From: Clostridium amylolyticum
GTDB lineage: Bacteria; Bacillota; Clostridia; Clostridiales; Clostridiaceae
Direction: 5' to 3'
Assembly: GCF_900142075.1 (NCBI RefSeq)
Contig: NZ_FQZO01000003.1
Location: 434,001 to 498,000, forward strand
DNA: 64,000 nt
Shown: positions 33,628-41,466 of the stretch, in pieces
How the letters are laid out: every line of letters starts with the position of its first letter
Numbering within the stretch: position 1 is the stretch's first letter
The notes under the pieces: model-generated
What the model was told of the DNA's origin: nothing
Seen by the model: the letters and a program-made list of their open reading frames with translations, nothing else
Database searches by the model: none
Program-made: the position numbers and the translations under genes

Positions 33628-34617
33628 ATGTTAATTTTAACTAGAGAAGATATAAAAAAAGTATTTTCTATGAAAGATGCAATTGAGGCAGATAAGGAAG
33701 CCTTAAGAATATACTCTGAAGGAAAAAGCGTAGTGCCTTTAAGGGTTAATATAGATATTCCTAAAGAGCAGGGACAAAGTCTATTTATGCCAGCTTATGT
33801 GGAAGGGTTAGATGCCACAGGAATAAAAATAGTTTCTGTTTTTCCTAAGAATATTGAAATAGGAAAGCCTTCTGTGCCAGCTAAAATGATCTTATTAGAT
33901 GGAAAAACTGGTGAGGTTTCTGCCATAATGGATGGTACCTATCTAACTCAGTTAAGAACAGGAGCGGTTCAAGGAGCTGCAACTGATATTCTTGCAAGGA
34001 AGGATGCAAAGATTGGAGTTCTATTTGGAACAGGCGGACAAGCTGCCACACAACTTGAAGCCATGCTTTGTGTTAGAGAGTTAGAAGAGGTTAGAGTTTT
34101 TGATATAAATATTAAAAGAGCCAAAGAGTTTGTAGAAGAAATGAAAATTAACCTTGCTCAATATAGTACCAAGATAATAGCTGTTGAAAATGGAAATGAA
34201 GCTATAAAGGATGCAGATATTATAACTACAGTTACCACTTCAAGAAGACCAGTATTTGATGGTTCATTGGTTAAAAAAGGTGCTCATGTGAATGGTGTAG
34301 GAGCTTATACTCCTGAAATGCAGGAGCTAGACGAATTAATAATAAAAAATTCAGATAAGATATACTTTGACACAATGGAAGGGGTTTTAGCTGAAGCAGG
34401 AGACTTTATAATTCCTATGAAAAAGGGTATTGTATCAAAAGATGATTTCCAGGGGGAGTTAGGACGAGTAATACTTGAAGAAATTCCAGGAAGAGAAAAT
34501 GATCAAGAGATAACGCTATTTAAAACCGTGGGAGTGGCAGTATTAGATGTAGTTACTGCGTATAGAATATATAAAAAAGCAGTGGAAAATAACATAGGTA
34601 GCAATATAGAAATATAA
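33628..34617 (+). CDS. Ornithine cyclodeaminase/mu-crystallin family enzyme
   Basis: NAD(P)-dependent enzyme of 329 residues. Family strings: SLFMPAYVEGLDATGIKIVSVFP (active-site Lys in IKIVS), YLTQLRTGAVQGAATDILA, and the Rossmann loop VLFGTGGQAATQLEAM. Members are ornithine cyclodeaminase, alanine dehydrogenase, or ketimine reductases. Without residues that discriminate these, I cannot choose. GTGGQA replaces the more common G-x-G-x-Q-A. The gene ends an operon with TrmB and TSUP and is closed by a 14-bp perfect hairpin. Confidence 0.85.
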   Translation: MLILTREDIKKVFSMKDAIEADKEALRIYSEGKSVVPLRVNIDIPKEQGQSLFMPAYVEGLDATGIKIVSVFPKNIEIGKPSVPAKMILLDGKTGEVSAIMDGTYLTQLRTGAVQGAATDILARKDAKIGVLFGTGGQAATQLEAMLCVRELEEVRVFDINIKRAKEFVEEMKINLAQYSTKIIAVENGNEAIKDADIITTVTTSRRPVFDGSLVKKGAHVNGVGAYTPEMQELDELIIKNSDKIYFDTMEGVLAEAGDFIIPMKKGIVSKDDFQGELGRVILEEIPGRENDQEITLFKTVGVAVLDVVTAYRIYKKAVENNIGSNIEI

Positions 34618-34621
34618 GAAC

Positions 34622-34670
34622 ATTAAAACACCTTCAATTATAATTAAATTTGTGATGAAGGTGTTTTAAT
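34622..34670. terminator. Terminator after ornithine cyclodeaminase-like gene
   Basis: ATTAAAACACCTTC at 34622-34635 is exactly complementary to 34657-34670. Flanking A/T runs allow use in both directions. Confidence 0.8.
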
Positions 34671-34699
34671 ATTTAAAAGTTATACCTTCAAAGGGGTAG

Positions 34700-34712
34700 G
34701 GTGCCAGGCACC
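34700..34712. repeat. GTGCCAGGCAC palindrome, dispersed family
   Basis: GGTGCCAGGCACC, one base from the stop codon of the minus-strand permease gene. Related copies: 23496-23519, 31382-31429, 38688-38738, 48493-48503 and 55664-55735, nearly all at gene 3' ends. The family looks like a REP-type intergenic repeat. Confidence 0.55.
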
Positions 34713-34713
34713 A

Positions 34714-35382
34714 CTATTTAAAATTAGAGTACCTATTTAGTTTAATTGTACTTATAAGCAATAAAAGTACAGATACAATCATGCATAAGGAGTATTTAAT
34801 AAATACTTCTCGTGGAAGTATAATCTGTTCATTGTTTAAATATATGTTGGCAAACCAGAATATTTTACCTTCAGTTATAAATTGAGTGGAGGTATAGGAG
34901 AGCACTAAAAATAAACTCCATTCACTTTTGCGAGTAAAGAGCATCACTATAAAAGTGAAACCGTAAAAATATAGGCTTTGTATAAAAAACTGAACCCAGA
35001 GAGCTGCATATACAGGCTCTTTTATTCTTAGCTGCACAAGTAGAAGTGTAATAGAAGAAAGCAGCATATATAATAAAAAGAAAAATAAGGTTTTATATAA
35101 GCCAATATATTTTCTATCAATGCTATAGGAGAAAAGGGTTTCTCCTCCCTCATCTTCTAACACATTCTTTAAGGAGAAGATTATCCACCAGCTGCATAAG
35201 GCTGGTATAATACCTTCCATCATGGGAATAAGCTTGTCAAATTGAGTGCTTTCTCCTGTAAAAAGCCTAGAGCATAAAACTAAGAGAAAATGTAATATGA
35301 AAGGCACAGAAAACAAGTACCCCATTTCTTTTATATCCATATATATTATATATCCTAGTTTCCTAAGTTTTTTAGAAGACAT
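34714..35382 (-). CDS. ABC transporter membrane protein, small subunit
   Basis: 222-residue integral membrane protein with six hydrophobic segments (VPFILHFLLVLCSRLF, MEGIIPALCSWWIIFSL, TLFFFLLYMLLSSITLLLVQL and others). No named family is recognised. It overlaps the ATPase gene by 28 bases and is therefore a partner subunit. It has GGAGG ten bases before the ATG. Together with the 697-residue permease it would make an asymmetric exporter. Confidence 0.7.
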   Translation of the reverse strand: MSSKKLRKLGYIIYMDIKEMGYLFSVPFILHFLLVLCSRLFTGESTQFDKLIPMMEGIIPALCSWWIIFSLKNVLEDEGGETLFSYSIDRKYIGLYKTLFFFLLYMLLSSITLLLVQLRIKEPVYAALWVQFFIQSLYFYGFTFIVMLFTRKSEWSLFLVLSYTSTQFITEGKIFWFANIYLNNEQIILPREVFIKYSLCMIVSVLLLLISTIKLNRYSNFK

Positions 35383-36227
35383 AAATATCCATCCTCCAGA
35401 GTAGGATTAATAGGAATTGCATTTTCCAAGGGTTTGTTTACTGATGCTATTTTTAAGGTTACTGTACCTTTATCGCTATTTCTTATGGTAGAGAAAATTT
35501 CAAACTTTGTTTTTATGTTGCTGTACTCCCTTAATCCACAGGTTACTTCCCATATTTTATCTTTTCCAAAGGTTGAGAGATTTTTTGTTTCTCCAGTATA
35601 TATGAAGCTTCCTTTGTTTAACACACCCACGGTAGAGCAGGTATTTTCTATATCCTCAATAAGATGAGTGGAGATAATAACTATTGATTCTGTGGATATA
35701 AAGGAAAGAAGGTTTCTAAATCTTATTCTTTCCTCTGGATCTAATCCAGCGGTAGGCTCGTCTACAATTAATATCTTTGGATTTCCCAGTATTGCTTGGG
35801 CTATACCTAATCTTCTTACCATACCTCCAGACAAGGCTTTCACTTTCTTATCTTTATGTTCTGTAAGATTAACTAAATCTAAAAGTTCATTTAAGTCTTT
35901 ATCATTAAATTCCTGCACTTCTTTTAATACTGCAATGTAATTAAGACACTCTTCTACCGTAAGGTTTTTATATAGGTAAAATTTTTGTGGCAAGTAACCT
36001 ATGATGTTTCTAACCTTATGCTTATCTTTCCAATCCAAATCTCCTAATCGTATGCTTCCACTATCTTTTTCTAAGACTGTAGTAAGTATTCTCATTAATG
36101 TGGTTTTTCCTGCACCGTTTGGTCCTAATAATCCATAAGCACCAGGAGCTATTTCTATAGATATATCCTTCAATGCTTGAAAGCTTCCATAACTTTTATT
36201 TAAATTTTCAATCATAAGTTTACTCAT
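35355..36227 (-). CDS. ABC transporter ATP-binding protein
   Basis: 290 residues, CcmA/DrrA type. Walker A GPNGAGKTTLM (about residue 34), Q-loop YLPQKFYLY, signature ALSGGMVRRLG (Met instead of the usual Gln), Walker B ILIVDEPTAGLDPEE, switch His in ISTHLIED. The C-terminal 70 residues are a variable exporter extension. It sits between two membrane-protein genes with four bases to the larger one, so it powers that complex. Confidence 0.92.
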   Translation of the reverse strand: MSKLMIENLNKSYGSFQALKDISIEIAPGAYGLLGPNGAGKTTLMRILTTVLEKDSGSIRLGDLDWKDKHKVRNIIGYLPQKFYLYKNLTVEECLNYIAVLKEVQEFNDKDLNELLDLVNLTEHKDKKVKALSGGMVRRLGIAQAILGNPKILIVDEPTAGLDPEERIRFRNLLSFISTESIVIISTHLIEDIENTCSTVGVLNKGSFIYTGETKNLSTFGKDKIWEVTCGLREYSNIKTKFEIFSTIRNSDKGTVTLKIASVNKPLENAIPINPTLEDGYLCLLKNLGN

Positions 36228-36231
36228 AATA

Positions 36232-38325
36232 TCACCTGTCCTTTGATTTAATAAAATCTTTTACTTCATTTATGGTCAAATTAGGATTAGTAGATAAATA
36301 CTTATAATAGTCTCTAAAGAAATTCTTCATAAACTTTTCATTGGTAATATGCTTTGAAAAAAAGTCATTAAGACAACTATAAAATTCATAATCTCTTTTG
36401 GATATATCATCTTTATTATTTTTATCTTCTGACATAGCTTTAGAGGCATTTAACATGTTCATAAACATTGAATATTCTAATTTCTTTTCATTGCTTTTAT
36501 ACAAATACCAATATTCATAGGAGAATAGAAATGAACTATATAAAAGATTATTTTGACTAGTTAAGGTTTCTTCTTCTGAGCATAAAGCTGTAGTTAATGG
36601 AATTAAAAAAACTCTTGGTGGAACTTGTTTAGTTTTGTTTATAAACCCGTTGTTACTATCAATATAAATTTCATTTCCATTCTTAATTATCGTAGTATTG
36701 CTCATAGTACTTCTAATAGGTATACTGTACATATTTTTTATTTCAGCACTTTTGTTCTCTAATGCAAGATCTTCTATTATATCTCCGAAAAGCTTTTCGA
36801 GCTGAGGCTTATAGTCTGGAAGAGAATCAGCTTGTTCTTGAAAAACCTTAGGATATACCATAACTAAATTAGAGGAGGTTATGGTATTTATATCACCTGC
36901 CATTACAGTAATGCCATTATTACTTAGTCCTTCCCATTTCCCTTTATCAATGAATGGTATGTTACAGTACATTGATTTAGGGTGATTTAGCTTTAAGGAG
37001 TAATGAATAGGTTTAGGGTTATAGTTAATATTTAAGCTGTTATTATTTATATTATACGCATTAAATAAATTTTCCTGTGGAATCCAAGGGAAGAAACTTG
37101 GAAGTAAGATTCCGTTGGAGTTTGCGTAAAAAATGGGAGAAGAAAATCCAGAATACTCTATATTTAAAGTTAAATTTTTTTCTTTATTATCTGGAATATA
37201 AAAGGTTACTATATCGCCTTCTCTTTTAAAGCTAAGATCTTTTCCTTGAGAGGTATTTAGTTGTGTTATATTAAAGTTATGATAAAGAGTAAAGGAACCC
37301 TGAGAAATATTATTGTTAGGAAAATTTATATCAAAAGTAACGGAAGCACTTAAGTCCTTTGTAATATCTAAGTTGATATCATAGCTGCTTATATTAATTT
37401 TATTATAAGAATTACTGTTTATGGCTTGTTTATAAGGGGGATAACCTGAGTCGTAGTGCCTTATTGAATCTGAAGTTAGATCATAATATATAATTCTAGA
37501 AGAATGCTTGTACATCCAACCTAAGGAAGTAAATATGAATAAGAATAATGGGATAACTATTTTTAAGTACTTATTTCTTTTTTCGTACTGTAGTAGATTT
37601 TGAATTGTTAAAATGAATAAAACTATAAATAAGTAAATACCCATGAAAATAAAACGCCTTTTTTCTATAGGCAACCCGTATAGAGGGTTGTAATGCATGT
37701 GAGGTTCAGAAACGGTTATATTTAGAATTACTCCTAATTGTTTTAAATCAATTAGTAAAAAATTAGTTATAAGCTGAAAGATTACTGTATTTATACTGGT
37801 AATAAAACACCATATTAGTACCAGCAATATATAGGCAAGCTTTGATTTTATTAAGTTCCCTATGATTATTCCAATAATGCCTGATATAGTGAAGGGTAAA
37901 AAGTAATATAATAATATGTATTTTATGGTAGGAGCTAAAAAATACATATCTACCTTATAAATTAAATACTCTATAAAATATATTAAAAATCCTAATAGGC
38001 TTACTGATAGAGCTGTAACAAATATTACTATAATTTTGGAAAAGGATTGAGATGCTTTAGCATCATTGAATGTTGCCATTAATTCATTACAATTATTGTT
38101 ATCTTCAGTGTTGCTTAAGAAATATCCTAGAACCATAAAAAATAATACCCCTGAAACAGAAAAATAAGCAGAGGCGGCTAGAGCTCCTCCAGCATTATTC
38201 TTAGGAATAAAGCTTAAGGTAACTGGAAGCAGGTATAAAAGATTTGCAATAAGAAATATGTATGTCCATATATTTCTTGTTAGTATTTTCATATAGGATG
38301 TAAAGGAAAAGTATATTTTTTTCAT
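36232..38325 (-). CDS. Large ABC-2 permease with M1-aminopeptidase-like ectodomain
   Basis: 697 residues. Residues 1-270 contain about six membrane segments like an ABC-2 permease (MKILTRNIWTYIFLIANLLYLLPV start; VIPLFLFIFTSLGWMYK end). The remaining 420 residues are outside the membrane. The first part of this domain (ISSYDINLDITKDLSASVTFDINFPNN, LTLNIEYSGFSSPIFYANSNGILLPSFFPWIP) resembles the N-terminal beta domain of M1 aminopeptidases. However no HExxH or GxMEN motif appears, so it cannot be an active M1 peptidase. Fusions of ABC-2 permease and M1 domains are known in bacteria; this one has lost catalysis. GGAGGATCT precedes the ATG. Confidence 0.75.
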   Translation of the reverse strand: MKKIYFSFTSYMKILTRNIWTYIFLIANLLYLLPVTLSFIPKNNAGGALAASAYFSVSGVLFFMVLGYFLSNTEDNNNCNELMATFNDAKASQSFSKIIVIFVTALSVSLLGFLIYFIEYLIYKVDMYFLAPTIKYILLYYFLPFTISGIIGIIIGNLIKSKLAYILLVLIWCFITSINTVIFQLITNFLLIDLKQLGVILNITVSEPHMHYNPLYGLPIEKRRFIFMGIYLFIVLFILTIQNLLQYEKRNKYLKIVIPLFLFIFTSLGWMYKHSSRIIYYDLTSDSIRHYDSGYPPYKQAINSNSYNKINISSYDINLDITKDLSASVTFDINFPNNNISQGSFTLYHNFNITQLNTSQGKDLSFKREGDIVTFYIPDNKEKNLTLNIEYSGFSSPIFYANSNGILLPSFFPWIPQENLFNAYNINNNSLNINYNPKPIHYSLKLNHPKSMYCNIPFIDKGKWEGLSNNGITVMAGDINTITSSNLVMVYPKVFQEQADSLPDYKPQLEKLFGDIIEDLALENKSAEIKNMYSIPIRSTMSNTTIIKNGNEIYIDSNNGFINKTKQVPPRVFLIPLTTALCSEEETLTSQNNLLYSSFLFSYEYWYLYKSNEKKLEYSMFMNMLNASKAMSEDKNNKDDISKRDYEFYSCLNDFFSKHITNEKFMKNFFRDYYKYLSTNPNLTINEVKDFIKSKDR

Positions 38326-38343
38326 AGATCCTCCTTATAAATT

Positions 38344-38367
38344 AAGGAGGAAGATTTCTTCCCCCTT
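38344..38367 (-). promoter_or_regulatory. Hairpin in the leader of the large permease gene
   Basis: On the minus strand AAGGGGGAAG pairs with CTTCCTCCTT with one mismatch. It lies between the small peptide ORF and the permease start codon, just before the true ribosome binding site, so it may be an attenuator. Confidence 0.35.
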
Positions 38368-38425
38368 ATAATAGTATTGCTCAAAAGTTAATTAACAAGC
38401 ATTATTCTAAAATCTAATATTCTTA

Positions 38426-38539
38426 TCAGTCTGACAGAGTACCATAACAGACAGAATTGTATGGACCTGCAGGATCAAGATGAACATAATAGTTCCCACC
38501 TTTAAATTTATCAGGAGCTCTTTGCAATGATAATAACAT
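38426..38539 (-). CDS. Possible 37-residue peptide gene upstream of the ABC system
   Basis: An ATG at 38539 opens a 37-codon frame on the minus strand: the protein begins MLLSLQRAPDKFKGG, continues NYYVHLDPAGPYNSV and ends CYGTLSD. It precedes the ABC-transporter operon, with a hairpin between, like a precursor peptide before its exporter. Against it, no ribosome binding site is visible and the frame stays open for 12 more codons upstream, so a degraded gene tail is equally possible. No family is recognised. Confidence 0.3.
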   Translation of the reverse strand: MLLSLQRAPDKFKGGNYYVHLDPAGPYNSVCYGTLSD

Positions 38540-38687
38540 ATATGGAACTAATTGTAAATAAAGCGAATTATATTAAATAAGGTATTTAAGTAAGTGTAAT
38601 TTTTACAATAAAAGTATATAATGATAAGCATTTAAATGTAAAAACATAGAAATAATAAAAAGTTAATTAGGCAAGTGTCAGATATTA

Positions 38688-38738
38688 CACGTGCCTGGCA
38701 CCTTATTGTATAATTACATTAAGAAACTTAATAAATAA
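38688..38738. repeat. Dispersed repeat copy (CACGTGCCTGGCACC...)
   Basis: CACGTGCCTGGCACC is followed by 36 bases that match 31393-31429 closely (TGTATAATTA, AAGAAACT, AATAAATAA). It lies before the DUF1905 gene. The gap 38326-38761 holds this, the peptide ORF and the leader hairpin. Confidence 0.6.
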
Positions 38739-38761
38739 CGAAAGTGAGGGATATTAGTAAT

Positions 38762-39034
38762 ATGAGTAAAGTATATGAGTTTGAAGCTGAAATTAAAAAG
38801 GTTCCGGATATAGATGGGGCATATATTGAAATTCCCTTTGATGTGAAAGCTGAATTTGGTAAGGGACGAGTTCCAGTTACTGCTACTTTTGATGGCGAGG
38901 TCTATGAAGGGAGCCTAGTTAAAATGAAAACTCCTTGTCATGTTATCGGAATAAGAAAAGATATTAGAGCAAAGATTGGAAAGCAGCCTGGGGATACTAT
39001 TAAAGTTACCTTGGTGGAAAGAATAAAAGGTTAA
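38762..39034 (+). CDS. DUF1905 domain protein
   Basis: 90-residue protein of the DUF1905 family. The conserved pattern is YEFEAEIKKVPDIDGAYIEIPFDVKAEFGKGRVPVTATFDG, then GSLVKMKTPCHVIGIRKDIRAKIGKQPGDTIKVTLVER. The fold is a small beta-barrel similar to swapped-hairpin AbrB-like proteins; its role is unknown. I take the ATG at 38762, with GAGGG about 12 bases upstream; a GTG at 38744 overlaps this site. Confidence 0.85.
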   Translation: MSKVYEFEAEIKKVPDIDGAYIEIPFDVKAEFGKGRVPVTATFDGEVYEGSLVKMKTPCHVIGIRKDIRAKIGKQPGDTIKVTLVERIKG

Positions 39035-39082
39035 TTATCAATAAATAGTTCATAATTATTATTAGGAGATATAATTTAGATA

Positions 39083-39133
39083 TTGACAATATAGTTATAT
39101 AGTTATATAATCGTAATGAACATTGTTCATTAC
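39083..39133 (+). promoter_or_regulatory. Consensus promoter and TetR operator
   Basis: TTGACA (39083-39088), a 17-base spacer and TATAAT (39106-39111) are a perfect sigma-A promoter. Immediately after it, 39113-39133 is a perfect 10-1-10 palindrome with half-site GTAATGAACA. The TetR gene begins 20 bases on, so this is its autoregulatory operator. Confidence 0.8.
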
Positions 39134-39153
39134 GCGTTGAGGTGAAGTTTGAT

Positions 39154-39720
39154 ATGGCAAAGCATAATGAAAATCTAAAAGAAATTATTTTAGCTTCTGC
39201 TAAAGATATTTCTTTAGAGCACAGTATAAATGAAATTAATATACGTAAAGTAGCAAAAAAGAGTAATATTTCTATTGGTACTGTATATAACTACTTTCCC
39301 ACAAAGGCAGACTTATTGGTTGCAGTTATAGAAGATTTTTGGAAAGAGGCTTTTACCAAAATTGATATAAGAGCTCTGGGACACAAAAGCTTCTATGAAA
39401 AAATAGAAGAGATTTATGATAGTCTATATTCATATCTTTATAACTTTAAGGAAAACTGGCTTGAACAAATTTCTCTATTAAATGCTCAAGAAAAGGAAGT
39501 GGGGAGAAAAAGGCAAGAAGAATATTTTGCCAGGATACGTACTATTATAATATCGCTTATGGACAGTGATAAAAGCATTGGCAAGCATATATGGAGTTCT
39601 AGTATAACCAAAGAAAAAACTGCACAATTCATATTTGATAACATGCTTTTAAATCTAAAAAAAGGTGAGAGCAATTTTGAATTTTTTATAGAAATATTAA
39701 AAAAAATAATGTCCAATTAA
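39154..39720 (+). CDS. TetR-family transcriptional repressor
   Basis: 188-residue repressor. N-terminal helix-turn-helix: SLEHSINEINIRKVAKKSNISIGTVYNYFPTKADLLVAVIE, a textbook TetR motif. The C-terminal ligand domain is all-helical. ATG at 39154 is chosen (GAGGTG at 39139-39144); a GTG at 39142 is inside that site. Exact operator dyads occur before this gene and before the membrane-protein gene that follows, so the repressor controls both. Confidence 0.92.
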   Translation: MAKHNENLKEIILASAKDISLEHSINEINIRKVAKKSNISIGTVYNYFPTKADLLVAVIEDFWKEAFTKIDIRALGHKSFYEKIEEIYDSLYSYLYNFKENWLEQISLLNAQEKEVGRKRQEEYFARIRTIIISLMDSDKSIGKHIWSSSITKEKTAQFIFDNMLLNLKKGESNFEFFIEILKKIMSN

Positions 39721-39744
39721 AATCATACCTAGGTATGATTTTAA
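39717..39744. promoter_or_regulatory. 28-bp perfect palindrome after tetR
   Basis: The half TTAAAATCATACCT (39717-39730) is followed without a gap by its exact complement. The centre is CCTAGG. It overlaps the tetR stop. With no loop it is a poor hairpin in DNA-like geometry but could still terminate, or bind a dimeric protein. Confidence 0.45.
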
Positions 39745-39757
39745 AAATGAACGAAAG

Positions 39758-39770
39758 TGAACATTGTTCA
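39758..39770. promoter_or_regulatory. Second TetR operator
   Basis: TGAACATTGTTCA is identical to the central 13 bases of the operator at 39113-39133. It lies 24 bases before the start of the membrane-protein gene. Confidence 0.7.
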
Positions 39771-39793
39771 AAAATAATTATGAGGTGATTTTA

Positions 39794-40462
39794 ATGCAAG
39801 GAATAATGGAAACTTTATTTGATGTGGTATATCTTTCTACAGTAATAATAATTGGTGTTATTATGATAACAAGGTCTGGTGATAATAAGCAGTATAAGAT
39901 GTTTGGAATAATGTCAGTGGTACTAGGCTCAGGAGATGCTTTTCACTTGGTACCAAGATCTTATGCTTTGCTTACTACAGGATTAGAATCTAAGGCAGCT
40001 GCGTTAGGGATTGGTAAGCTTATAACTTCTATTACCATGACTGTATTTTATGTGATTTTATATTATATTTGGAGAAATAGATATGATATTAAAGAAAGAA
40101 AAGGCTTAACTGCTTCTATTTATTTACTAGCAATAATTAGAATAGTATTATGCTTATTCCCACAAAATGATTGGCTTAATTACTATGCACCAGTTTCATG
40201 GGGAATTTATAGAAATATTCCTTTTGCTCTTATGGGAATCATTATCATATGGTTATTTTACACTGAAACCAAGAAGCATAATGATAAAAACTTTAGGTTT
40301 ATGTGGCTTGCCATAGTATTATCCTTTGGATTTTATATCCCCGTAGTACTTTGGGCAGATACCATAAGTATAATAGGAATATTGATGATACCAAAAACCC
40401 TTGCTTATGTTTGGGTAGTACTCATGGGGTATAATGAGTTTAAAGACAAGCTTAAAGGTTAA
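39794..40462 (+). CDS. Conserved membrane protein of unknown function, TetR-controlled
   Basis: 222 residues, about seven hydrophobic segments (VVYLSTVIIIGVIMI, ITSITMTVFYVILYYIW, ASIYLLAIIRIVLCLF, IPFALMGIIIIWLFY, FMWLAIVLSFGFYIPVVLW). I recognise no family. Charged motif VVLGSGDAFHLVPRSYAL in the first third may be functional. ATG at 39794 has GAGGTG seven bases before it. With its own TetR operator, it is likely a ligand-inducible membrane protein. Confidence 0.7.
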   Translation: MQGIMETLFDVVYLSTVIIIGVIMITRSGDNKQYKMFGIMSVVLGSGDAFHLVPRSYALLTTGLESKAAALGIGKLITSITMTVFYVILYYIWRNRYDIKERKGLTASIYLLAIIRIVLCLFPQNDWLNYYAPVSWGIYRNIPFALMGIIIIWLFYTETKKHNDKNFRFMWLAIVLSFGFYIPVVLWADTISIIGILMIPKTLAYVWVVLMGYNEFKDKLKG

Positions 40463-40545
40463 TATAATATATATTTAGCTATTAAAACTTAGTTCTATAT
40501 AATTTTAAATAGATTATTAAAATTTAGATTCCATGTGATTTTAAA

Positions 40546-40590
40546 TAGGCTATGTGAAAAGGTAACTTACTCATCTTTTCACATAGCCTA
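40546..40590. terminator. 16-bp perfect hairpin terminator
   Basis: TAGGCTATGTGAAAAG at 40546-40561 is exactly complementary to 40575-40590, with T-rich flanks on both sides. It serves the convergent membrane-protein and AraC genes. Confidence 0.8.
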
Positions 40591-40605
40591 TATTTTTAAT
40601 TACAA

Positions 40606-41331
40606 TTAGGCGATATTATTTCGTCTCCTATATTCCATAGGAGTTATCCCAGTGTGGGATTTAAAAAAACTTGAGAAATATGTTGTATGGGTAAAGTTGA
40701 ATATATAGCTGATTTCACCTATGGAAAGTTCAGTATAAGTTAGATAGAGTTTGATAGCTTCAATTTTCTGCTCAGTTATATATTCTGTTAAGGTTTTACC
40801 CACTTCTTTTTTAAAAGTTGCAGATAGATAGTTAGGATGAACCTTCGCTATGGAAGAAAGCTCTTGCAAGGAGAGCTTATTTTCTATATTTTTTCTGATA
40901 TAAGAAATTACATGATTAATGAGTGGATTATATGCGTACTCTTTGTGGGTTTTTAGTACTTGAATAAAAGAGGTTAACATTTTATACTCTAAATTCTCAA
41001 CTTCATCTTTGGTGCTGGCTTCATCTATGAGATTTATATAGTAGTCGCTTAGCATAAATGCAGTTTCAGGATATAGTCCAGATTCTATAGCAGCACGGGT
41101 AAAAAGCGTACAGGAACCCACTAAAGAGTATTTTAGTGAATTAAGAGGTCTATTGGAAAGCTGAGCTCTTTCTAATGAGTTAATTTCATCTAGTATTTCT
41201 ATGCTTCTATCCATGTCTATTTGTTTAATATACTCCATAAGTTTACATTCTAACTCATATGGAGGATGGGTATAGGAGTTATACTTATTTTTGGCATTTA
41301 TAAGTTCTAATTTTCTAAGAATACTACTCAA
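40606..41331 (-). CDS. AraC-family regulator of the GH65/ABC cluster
   Basis: 241 residues. The N-terminal 135 residues are helical and not a cupin. The two AraC helix-turn-helix units are LSLQELSSIAKVHPNYLSATFKKEVGKTLTEYITEQKIE and IGEISYIFNFTHTTYFSSFFKSHTGITPMEYRRR. TTG start with GGGGA upstream. It is divergent from the binding-protein gene at 41467, whose promoter region has two direct repeats fit for AraC binding. Its 3' end is duplicated as a fragment at 31526. Confidence 0.87.
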   Translation of the reverse strand: MSSILRKLELINAKNKYNSYTHPPYELECKLMEYIKQIDMDRSIEILDEINSLERAQLSNRPLNSLKYSLVGSCTLFTRAAIESGLYPETAFMLSDYYINLIDEASTKDEVENLEYKMLTSFIQVLKTHKEYAYNPLINHVISYIRKNIENKLSLQELSSIAKVHPNYLSATFKKEVGKTLTEYITEQKIEAIKLYLTYTELSIGEISYIFNFTHTTYFSSFFKSHTGITPMEYRRRNNIA

Positions 41332-41361
41332 GAAATATCACATCCCCAAATAATAATATTA

Positions 41362-41392
41362 AGATTTTATAATAAATATTATGATTTTATAA
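41362..41392. promoter_or_regulatory. Two 11-bp direct repeats, candidate AraC sites
   Basis: AGATTTTATAA at 41362-41372 and TGATTTTATAA at 41382-41392 are 20 bases apart, about two helical turns, the spacing at which an AraC dimer binds. They lie between the divergent AraC and binding-protein genes. Confidence 0.45.
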
Positions 41393-41466
41393 AAAGTATA
41401 CCTTTTCATATATATAATGTCTATATAATCACTTAAATAAGTTGATATTAGGGGGAGGAGAATAAG

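Noticed and set aside
38426..38539. 37-residue ORF as a member of a named bacteriocin family
   Set aside because: No leader Gly-Gly site, modification enzyme or known motif; kept only as a possible peptide gene.
39717..39744. 28-bp palindrome as an insertion-sequence end
   Set aside because: No transposase, no second end and no target duplication were found.
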